Below are positions 1 to 5,061 of a stretch of DNA of 5,061 nt, piece by piece. The stretch is from positions 1 to 5,061 of the forward strand of contig CALIQO010000391.1 in assembly GCA_938044055.1 (NCBI GenBank), in the 5' to 3' direction. A program made the position numbers and the translations under genes. The DNA comes from an uncultured Saprospiraceae bacterium. Its GTDB lineage: Bacteria; Bacteroidota; Bacteroidia; Chitinophagales; Saprospiraceae. Position 1 is the first letter of the stretch; each line of letters begins with the position of its first letter. The notes under the pieces are model-generated. The model did not search any database and was not told where the DNA came from. It saw only the letters and a program-made list of their open reading frames with translations.

Positions 1-1
1 T

Positions 2-346
2 CATCCATTAGAAAAACATTATAGTGCACCTTGTCTCACTATCCTCCCAGGTGAGGATATGATTTCATTTCCTATACAATATATAATAGGACCTGACAAT
101 GGAAAGCATGCATGTCCTATCTGCTCATATAAAAATGCTGATCCTGGTATTCTGATATACTTTCAAAAGAAGACTCAATATTCTGTAATCCACCGAGTGG
201 TTGATTTGGCTGAAAAACTGCAAATCCGAAATCCTGGTGCTAAAGCAACATTCATAATTCAAGAAGATTCGGAGAATACAATCAATAAGATAAAGACTGC
301 ATTCGAAACCATAAATAATGTAGGTGATATTAAGTCAAACGTATGA
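2..346 (+). CDS. Thioredoxin-like CPIC-motif protein, 5'-partial and cut short by an in-frame TGA
   Basis: The reading frame is open from the left edge, so the gene starts before the window. The ATG at 59 is probably internal: the frame before it is open and protein-like (it includes LPGED), and the purine-rich GAGG before it lies only 2 nt away, too close for a ribosome site. The visible 114 codons contain a GPDNGKHACPIC stretch with Cys codons at 113-115 and 122-124. A beta strand (GILIYF), an amphipathic helix (VVDLAEKL) and a second strand (ATFIIQ) follow. This order resembles a thioredoxin/redoxin fold with a CxxC redox centre, so a thiol-disulfide role is inferred, not proven. The frame stops at TGA 344-346, but matching sequence continues after it (see the next entry), so this product would lack the end of the fold. 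The N-terminus, and thus any signal peptide, is outside the window. Confidence 0.6.
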   Translation, partial: HPLEKHYSAPCLTILPGEDMISFPIQYIIGPDNGKHACPICSYKNADPGILIYFQKKTQYSVIHRVVDLAEKLQIRNPGAKATFIIQEDSENTINKIKTAFETINNVGDIKSNV

Positions 347-484
347 ACTCTTCCTAACGATCCTAGCCATCTCTTTTCATGGTATGGTTTAGATTACGAA
401 AATAGTTTCGTTATAGAATACCGAGAAGGAAAAGCCAGCGAATTGTACTGTGAATTAGAGGAAGCTATGTCGATATTTTATTAA
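347..484 (+). pseudogene. In-frame continuation of the thioredoxin-like gene after the premature TGA
   Basis: Directly after the TGA at 344-346, the same frame runs on for 45 codons to TAA at 482-484. It reads TLPNDPSHLFSWYGLDYENS and then FVIEYREGKASELYCELEEA. This is convincingly protein-like: a DPSHLFSWYGL segment, then a hydrophobic strand (SFVIEY), a turn (REGK) and an acidic helix, which is how the C-terminal half of a thioredoxin-like domain usually ends. There is no ATG until codon 41 of this stretch (467-469), so it is unlikely to be a separate gene. The simplest reading is one gene of at least 160 codons in this window, interrupted by a nonsense mutation or a base-call error. Stop-codon readthrough is possible but has no supporting signal. 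Confidence 0.55.
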
Positions 485-522
485 TACCAATTCACTATCT
501 AAGAAACCTAGCCATCTTTTTT
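362..522. repeat. Pair of imperfect 16-bp direct repeats around the end of the broken gene
   Basis: The 16-bp sequence CCTAGCCATCTCTTTT at 362-377 recurs at 507-522 with one difference (T for C at the twelfth base). The first copy lies inside the broken plus-strand frame, the second in the gap between the two convergent genes. The flanks do not match, and no element-like sequence lies between them. It may be a small duplication or chance in AT-rich DNA. Confidence 0.3.
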
Positions 523-528
523 ATTAAA

Positions 529-1299
529 TCACTTACTCAACACCTCATCCACAAACTCTTCTATATCATCTGGATACCTCATCCCATTTTCTTCAATTCG
601 ACTTAAAAGTGCTGACAATGTTTTAGCAGTGGAGGAAGAAGAATTATGTTTAATGATCCCCCTATATTTTTCTTCTACAGACTTAAGCAATATGTTATTC
701 TCATCGACAACTTTTACATTTCTGTATCCACTTACGAGGTGACGCAAGTGCCATTGTTCATAGTGATATTCTACCATTTCCTGAAGAAAGAAATCTTCGT
801 GATCGCGGATAAACTTGTCCCACCATAAGGTGTTTCTCATTACCACTTGGAAGGACTCCTCATCGTCAAACTCTTTTAAATTCTGGATGCTAAAAGAACG
901 CATAGCAGGAGAAAGATAAGCTATAATTGAATCCTTCAAGAAGGTTGATTCAGATGGTCGACCTTTCCAGGTTGCTTGAGAAGTATCTACTTTAAATCCA
1001 TAAGCCGCAACCCTTATATCCTTATTCATTGTAAGAGAATCCCCTACTTCATTATAAAGGGTGAAAAATGGCATAAACATAGAATCTTGTTTCTCTAAAT
1101 CCCGACACTGCTCATACCCGGCTCTAAACCATGCTGCCGCTGAATCAAGAGAAAATATATTTCCTATATCTAATCTTGCTACATAAGTTTCATAGTCTTT
1201 CACTTGTTCTCGACAATCGATCTTTAAAGAAACTGCATCCACTTGCTTGCAAGACACCAATAATGTAAATAGCGAAAGTATACCTAGCCCTTTAATCAT
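529..1299 (-). CDS. Hypothetical lipoprotein
   Basis: A 256-residue protein that I do not recognise. The N-terminus has Lys3, a hydrophobic stretch and a lipobox LVSC ending at Cys17, the pattern of a signal-peptidase-II lipoprotein, so the mature protein should be lipid-anchored in the envelope. The remaining ~240 residues are hydrophilic, rich in Asp, Glu, Trp, Tyr and Phe, with no transmembrane segment. Beyond the lipid Cys there are only two cysteines (Cys29 and Cys65), which could form a disulfide. The C-terminal ~80 residues look mainly helical, with a short SSSS linker near residue 220. No catalytic motif is visible. The gene lies 62 bp downstream of the tricorn-like protease on the same strand and may be co-transcribed with it, but a promoter-like sequence in the gap could drive it alone. 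The ATG at 1299 is chosen because it gives a complete lipoprotein signal peptide. Confidence 0.8.
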   Translation of the reverse strand: MIKGLGILSLFTLLVSCKQVDAVSLKIDCREQVKDYETYVARLDIGNIFSLDSAAAWFRAGYEQCRDLEKQDSMFMPFFTLYNEVGDSLTMNKDIRVAAYGFKVDTSQATWKGRPSESTFLKDSIIAYLSPAMRSFSIQNLKEFDDEESFQVVMRNTLWWDKFIRDHEDFFLQEMVEYHYEQWHLRHLVSGYRNVKVVDENNILLKSVEEKYRGIIKHNSSSSTAKTLSALLSRIEENGMRYPDDIEEFVDEVLSK

Positions 1300-1321
1300 A
1301 AGGATTCATTTTCAGCACTTT

Positions 1322-1350
1322 ATTATATCCTAACCAGTTAACTTTAACAA
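1322..1350 (-). promoter_or_regulatory. Candidate promoter for the lipoprotein gene
   Basis: On the minus strand, TTGTTA (1345-1350) is separated by exactly 17 nt from a perfect TATAAT (1322-1327). A start about 7 nt downstream would leave a leader of roughly 16 nt before the ATG at 1299. It fits the general sigma-70 pattern well. The typical Bacteroidota form (TTTG, then TAnnTTTG) is not matched, and AT-rich gaps produce such boxes by chance, so the call is tentative. Confidence 0.35.
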
Positions 1351-1361
1351 TCTACATTTAC

Positions 1362-4300
1362 TTAATTACCTTTTGCAGGTTCAGAGTAACTAGGAGGTTT
1401 TATGGTAGTCTGATTCACACCAGATAATTGCTGCATAAGTTCTGCCACTGCTCTTTCCAGCTGAAGATCTCTTCCTTGAGACAAGGATTTAGCATCTTGC
1501 CTCACTTCTATATCTGGATGAATTCCTTTATTCTCCCCTATCCATTCATTATTTATCGGATCGAACACGGCATTATCTGGTGCAGTCATCGCACCACCAT
1601 CTATAAAGCCATAATGTACTGAAGATTTAACAAGCCCTCCCCATGTAGTAGAGCCAATCAATTTCCCTGCATTCTGTTGTCTAAAAACCCATGGAAAGAA
1701 ATCTCCGCCCGATCCTGCAAGTTCATTAATCAATAATACCTTAGGTCCTAGAATCCCTGCAGGAAGTCTGAGGGGTGCTCCATTAGGGACTTCATTGGTT
1801 ATAGCAGCTCTTAATTTTCTTGTCATTAAGTCTACCATATAATCATCGAGGAGTCCTCCCCCATTGAATCGCTCATCTATGACAGCTCCCAGTTTGTCTT
1901 GCTGGGCGAAAAAATATCTATTGAACGAAACAAAACCTGGTCCACCTGTATTAGGCACCCATATATAAGCGAGCTTACCACCTGATAATGAATCTACCAT
2001 CCTGCGATTATCTTCTACCCATGCTCTTCTTCTTAATCCTGCTTCTGATCTTACTGGCTCTACAACTTCTTGCCATGAAGATTCGAAGTCTGGTGTATCA
2101 CTTATGTGAAGCGTTGTCTGCTCTCCAGCAGTACCGTCTAGAAAATGAAATAGATTATCACTTCCAGTTAGTTCTGCGCCATTTATTCCGACTAGATACT
2201 GGCCTTCTTTTATATTGGTTCCAGGTCTATCTAGCGGACCAGAAAGACCAGGATTCCACGCTTCTGTTGTATAAATTCTCTTGATTCTCCATCTACCATT
2301 TTCGATTTTAAAATCTCCACCTAGCAATCCTATCTGCGACCTTTCAGTTGACGGAAAATCTCCACCGAAAACAAAGCTATGTCCTACAGACAATTCTCCA
2401 TTCATCTGATCAAGGATATAATTTAAGTCTGATCTGTGTCTTATATGGGTATACAATGGTTCGTACCTTGCCTTCACGGCAGTCCAGTCTCTGCCATGCA
2501 TGTTGGGATCATAGAAGTAATCTTTCTGATACCTCCATGCTTCATGGGCTATCTGAGACCATTCCTCTACCCTGTTAAGCTTCATCTTTAAATTCACCTT
2601 AATCGATTTCCCATCTTTTCCACTCGGGCCACCAGCATTCATTAACTTCCATTGCCCTTGTACTCTTCCAAGCAGGTGATTTCCATCATGTGAAATAGTA
2701 AGATTCCTGACACCTGAGACATAGTCCTTGGCCTCTCTATCTTTTAAGGTGAATTTCTTAACGTTCATGCCGCTGAAATCTGAAGCCCATGCACCGAAAA
2801 ATACAGAACCTTTCGGCCCAGCAATTACAGCTCCATAATTATCTGATGGAATAGGAATGGCAAGTGTCCTTCTTGTAATATTTTCGAAATCAATGACCAT
2901 GTCTTCTTCACCATCGTCTTTTTTAGCATCCTCTTTTTTAGCATCTTCCTTTTTTTCTTCTCCATCCTTATCTTCTTGTTCATCTTCTTTTACTTCTTCT
3001 TCATCACTTATAGGAACGAATGGAGATTCTTCATCACTAACCAGATTCACAACATAAGCCGCATATTCAGGATCCGCTTGCATGCTGCTTGTATTGGCCC
3101 ATCCAGAGCCCAGTGCAACGTCCGTACTTGCTACGAAATAAAAGTGCTTCATGTCTCTATCCCACGCTGGTAGAATAGCATCTGCGAATTCGTCTGTCAA
3201 CCGCTGAGGAGATGTTGAACCGACCTTCCATACCATAATTCTTCGTAGATTGTTACTCCCTGATTTTGCGTAAGCGAGCCACTTAGAATCTGGAGACCAA
3301 GCAAGATTCATATTCCCTCTATCAAGGTTAGACCCAGCATGATCGATGGTTTTCCATGACTTGTTCTCTAGGTTTAGAACTTTAATTCGAGTGTCGTCAT
3401 CTACGAATGCTATGTGTTCACCATCCGGACTCCAAGTCAATTCCCAACCCAATTTAGAATTGCCGATATCGATCGATGTTGCTTCCTCCATACCAGATTG
3501 GCCGGTGAAAAACAACTTGTAATTCTCGTTTCCACTATCCGAAAACCAGGCAATTTTATCTCCCTTAGGAGACCATAAAGGCCTTCTATCAGCCGCTCCA
3601 GAAGACTGGGTAAGATTACGAGCCGCACCGTCCTTAACTGGTACGGTAAATACTTCTCCCCTTGCTTCCATTACGATACGCTTACCAGTCGGAGACAAGG
3701 ACACAGAGGACACTCTATCCCCTACATTTTCCCACTTATCTTCGGCCCACGGAAAGTCTCCGATTATATTTATTTTCAAGGTAGATGATTGGTTATTGCT
3801 TAAGTCTAGAAGGTGTAATCTACCTTCCCTTTCATAGACTAGATGTCCACCATGACCACTGAGTGTTTTTACATCTGCTCCTGCAAATGTTGTGATCTGA
3901 ACCAGTGCTTGATTAGTAGGATTGAAGGACCATATATTAGCACATCCATCTCTATCAGATATAAAGTAAATCATATCTCCAAGCCATACGGGTTGTATAT
4001 CTGTGGTTTTATCACATGGGATAAGTATTTCTGATTGATCTTGCAAATCAAGCACAACCAATGGTGTATTCTGTCCACCCCGATAAAGCCTCCATTCTTG
4101 ATCCCAGCGTCGAACCCTGTCCACAATTAATCGATTACCGTCAGGGGCATATTCTGCATCATTACCCCATTGATCTGCAACCTTCATTTCTGGTCCTCCA
4201 TCTTTCGACACTTTCCATAGGAAGTTGTGAGAAGAAGGAGCGGTTCCATATGCCGACGCAAACAATATATGAGATCCATCTGGTGACCAATCTAAGACTG

Positions 4301-4631
4301 TAGCACCACCTGGCATCCAAGTTAGTCTTTTAGGAATTCCTCCCTTGCTAGATACAGTATAGACCGATGATGAGCCTGATCGCGAAGAAGTAAAAGCTAC
4401 TTGAGTTCCATCAGGTGACAATACTGGATTGCGTTCTACCGATTGGGTTGATGTGATTCTTCTTACATTCTGACCATCCCTATCTGATATCCACACATCG
4501 GCTCCATAAATAAAGGCAATGTTTTTCTCACTGAGAGAAGGCTGTCTTATAAGTCTTGTTTCTTGTGCATAGGAAGATTGTATACAGCCCATTATGCAGA
4601 TGGCCCATATTAACAGATTGGAGTTTCGCAT
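1362..4631 (-). CDS. Exported tricorn-like S41 family serine peptidase
   Basis: A 1089-residue protein, close to the usual length of tricorn proteases, which trim peptides to short fragments. Residues 1-22 form a signal peptide (cleavage likely at SYA/QE), so it should act in the periplasm, unlike cytosolic archaeal tricorn. Residues ~30-540 carry beta-propeller repeats of the PD40/WD40-like type: LSPDG at 71, WSPDG at 115, LSPTG at 312, WSPKG at 353, WSPDG at 400, WSPDS at 445. A Glu/Asp/Lys-rich low-complexity insert covers ~541-577, followed by VIDFENITRRTLAIPIP, common in bacterial homologues. A helical core domain starts near 685 (EEWSQIAHEAWR), a PDZ domain spans ~765-850, and the S41 catalytic domain ~885-1045. 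By comparison with tricorn, the likely catalytic residues are His751 (GELSVGHS), nucleophile Ser974 (NELAGSGGD) and Glu1033 (GENKGIHPDIEV), with DERFNGGG at 919-926 near the active site. The frame is intact. The ATG at 4631 follows an A-rich leader, as is usual in Bacteroidota, and gives the full signal peptide. IMGC at 13-16 is a weak lipobox alternative. Confidence 0.95.
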   Translation of the reverse strand: MRNSNLLIWAICIMGCIQSSYAQETRLIRQPSLSEKNIAFIYGADVWISDRDGQNVRRITSTQSVERNPVLSPDGTQVAFTSSRSGSSSVYTVSSKGGIPKRLTWMPGGATVLDWSPDGSHILFASAYGTAPSSHNFLWKVSKDGGPEMKVADQWGNDAEYAPDGNRLIVDRVRRWDQEWRLYRGGQNTPLVVLDLQDQSEILIPCDKTTDIQPVWLGDMIYFISDRDGCANIWSFNPTNQALVQITTFAGADVKTLSGHGGHLVYEREGRLHLLDLSNNQSSTLKINIIGDFPWAEDKWENVGDRVSSVSLSPTGKRIVMEARGEVFTVPVKDGAARNLTQSSGAADRRPLWSPKGDKIAWFSDSGNENYKLFFTGQSGMEEATSIDIGNSKLGWELTWSPDGEHIAFVDDDTRIKVLNLENKSWKTIDHAGSNLDRGNMNLAWSPDSKWLAYAKSGSNNLRRIMVWKVGSTSPQRLTDEFADAILPAWDRDMKHFYFVASTDVALGSGWANTSSMQADPEYAAYVVNLVSDEESPFVPISDEEEVKEDEQEDKDGEEKKEDAKKEDAKKDDGEEDMVIDFENITRRTLAIPIPSDNYGAVIAGPKGSVFFGAWASDFSGMNVKKFTLKDREAKDYVSGVRNLTISHDGNHLLGRVQGQWKLMNAGGPSGKDGKSIKVNLKMKLNRVEEWSQIAHEAWRYQKDYFYDPNMHGRDWTAVKARYEPLYTHIRHRSDLNYILDQMNGELSVGHSFVFGGDFPSTERSQIGLLGGDFKIENGRWRIKRIYTTEAWNPGLSGPLDRPGTNIKEGQYLVGINGAELTGSDNLFHFLDGTAGEQTTLHISDTPDFESSWQEVVEPVRSEAGLRRRAWVEDNRRMVDSLSGGKLAYIWVPNTGGPGFVSFNRYFFAQQDKLGAVIDERFNGGGLLDDYMVDLMTRKLRAAITNEVPNGAPLRLPAGILGPKVLLINELAGSGGDFFPWVFRQQNAGKLIGSTTWGGLVKSSVHYGFIDGGAMTAPDNAVFDPINNEWIGENKGIHPDIEVRQDAKSLSQGRDLQLERAVAELMQQLSGVNQTTIKPPSYSEPAKGN
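2917..2946 (-). repeat. 15-bp tandem repeat inside the protease gene
   Basis: Two adjacent 15-bp units, 2917-2931 and 2932-2946, match at 14 of 15 positions on the plus strand (TCTTTTTTAGCATC plus C or T). A third, decayed unit may follow at 2947-2961. They encode the KKEDA-type repeats of the acidic/lysine-rich linker between the propeller and the catalytic half. Each unit keeps the reading frame, so gain or loss of a unit would change the linker by five residues without a frameshift. Confidence 0.7.
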
Positions 4632-4650
4632 GTTTAGTTTTTTATTTTAG

Positions 4651-4676
4651 ATGTCTCAATATAAGAATTGAGATAT
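4651..4676 (-). promoter_or_regulatory. Inverted repeat upstream of the protease start (leader hairpin or operator)
   Basis: TCTCAAT (4654-4660) and ATTGAGA (4667-4673) are perfect 7-bp inverted arms around a 6-nt loop. Two further pairs lie outside one mismatch (a G-U pair in plus-strand RNA), extending the dyad to 4651-4676. On the minus strand it ends about 20 nt before the protease ATG. No T-run follows it on either strand, so it is not a standard terminator. It could be a regulator-binding site or a stem in the protease mRNA leader. Confidence 0.45.
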
Positions 4677-4698
4677 GTTTATACAGGATTTATTTTCA

Positions 4699-4731
4699 CT
4701 TAAATAGATCCTTGTTTTAAAGGAATACAAA
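4699..4731 (-). promoter_or_regulatory. Weak candidate Bacteroidota-type promoter for the protease
   Basis: On the minus strand, TTTG (4728-4731) is followed after 21 nt by TATTTAAG (4699-4706), a partial match to the Bacteroidota -7 element TAnnTTTG. Transcription from here would put the 4651-4676 hairpin in a leader of about 60 nt. An alternative TATAAA lies at 4678-4683 but lacks a good upstream box. The rest of the 136-bp gap is AT-rich, with no other gene visible. Confidence 0.2.
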
Positions 4732-4767
4732 TCCCCGACATAATAAATGAGTTTTTAAGTTATTCCT

Positions 4768-5061
4768 CTAAGCATCCAGCAGATTTAAAGCCTTTCTTAA
4801 GGTTTCAATATGTCTGTTATTCTTAGAAGACTTCCAGTACTTGGTATGGGTAAATATTCCTCCTTCATTCCGATAGCTTGACCTTACATCTTTAACCCCT
4901 TTACCGAAAACCTTCTTAAGAGGGCCACTAATTACATCTCCTAAAAACAATGCCTTCTGAGGGAAATAAATATTGGTCCATCGAGTCATGGCGAATAACG
5001 CTGCATGGTGATACTTCCGCACCTCATGTGTATATAAAAAACTATTGTCTTCAAGAATGGG
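4768..5061 (-). CDS. C-terminal part of an unrecognised protein, 5'-partial
   Basis: The frame is open to the right edge and ends with TAG at 4768-4770, giving 97 visible residues. A GTG at 5022 could serve as a start, but the 13 codons before it (PILEDNSFLYTHE) are open and protein-like, so the true start is probably outside the window. Conspicuous segments are VRKYHHAALFAMTRWTNIYF, GDVISGPLKKVFGKGVKDV and GGIFTHTKYW, with a helical tail HIETLRKALNLLD. The HTKYW histidine and the GDVISGPL turn give the impression of the end of an alpha/beta-hydrolase or lipase-like protein, but this is a guess from pattern only. There is no signal peptide or membrane segment in the visible part. It lies 136 bp upstream of the protease gene on the same strand; that gap makes co-transcription possible but not obvious. 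Confidence 0.6.
   Translation of the reverse strand, partial: PILEDNSFLYTHEVRKYHHAALFAMTRWTNIYFPQKALFLGDVISGPLKKVFGKGVKDVRSSYRNEGGIFTHTKYWKSSKNNRHIETLRKALNLLDA

Noticed and set aside
344..484. TGA at 344-346 as a selenocysteine codon in a redox-like protein
   Set aside because: The presumed redox centre CPIC is intact and far upstream. The only hairpin just after the TGA is a 4-bp CCAT/ATGG stem with a pyrimidine-rich loop, which is not a convincing bacterial SECIS element.
485..528. Bidirectional terminator between the convergent genes
   Set aside because: There is a T-run at 516-521, but no stable stem precedes it on either strand.
646..828. Plus-strand open frame of 60 codons
   Set aside because: It lies wholly antisense to the lipoprotein gene and has no domain-like features.
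1988..2284. Plus-strand open frame of 98 codons, leucine-rich, seemingly membrane-like
   Set aside because: It is the antisense shadow of the intact protease catalytic half; the hydrophobic look comes from reverse-complemented codons.
2857..3057. Plus-strand Ser/Phe-rich open frame
   Set aside because: It is the antisense of the acidic/lysine-rich linker; low-complexity sequence gives long open frames in other phases.
3437..3628. Minus-strand open frame of 63 codons in another phase
   Set aside because: It is embedded in the protease propeller coding region, which is intact in its own frame.
4721..4767. AGGAATA / TATTCCT inverted arms, 33 bp apart
   Set aside because: Short arms with a long spacer in AT-rich DNA; likely chance, and the right arm abuts the stop codon of the neighbouring gene.

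Overview
The window looks like a stretch of a Bacteroidota chromosome, probably Cytophagia- or Flavobacteriia-like. The base composition is moderately AT-rich, start codons have A-rich leaders without clear Shine-Dalgarno sequences, and the largest gene is an exported tricorn-type S41 protease with the acidic/lysine-rich insert often seen in this phylum. This assignment rests on style of sequence only; no ribosomal or other marker gene is present.

Layout from left to right. (1) Positions 2-484, plus strand: the 3' part of a gene that begins before the window. It encodes a thioredoxin-like domain with a CPIC motif and is interrupted by an in-frame TGA at 344-346. The same frame continues as protein-like sequence to a TAA at 482-484, so the gene looks broken by a nonsense mutation (or a sequencing error). 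(2) Positions 529-1299, minus strand: an unrecognised 256-residue lipoprotein. (3) Positions 1362-4631, minus strand: a 1089-residue secreted tricorn-like peptidase with an N-terminal beta-propeller, a helical core domain, a PDZ domain and a C-terminal S41 serine-protease domain. (4) Positions 4632-4767: a 136-bp AT-rich intergenic region with a strong hairpin just upstream of the protease start. (5) Positions 4768-5061, minus strand: the C-terminal part of a protein that starts beyond the right edge, not firmly recognised.

The three minus-strand genes run in the same direction. The protease and lipoprotein are only 62 bp apart and may be co-transcribed, although a good promoter-like sequence lies between them. 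The broken plus-strand gene converges on the lipoprotein gene, with 44 bp between their stop codons and no convincing terminator hairpin there. The protease probably degrades peptides in the periplasm. The lipoprotein may simply be its neighbour; nothing in its sequence ties it to proteolysis.

I found no RNA gene, insertion sequence, CRISPR array or clear sign of a new multi-gene system. The items most worth a second look are the in-frame TGA in the redox-like gene and the hairpin in front of the protease gene.
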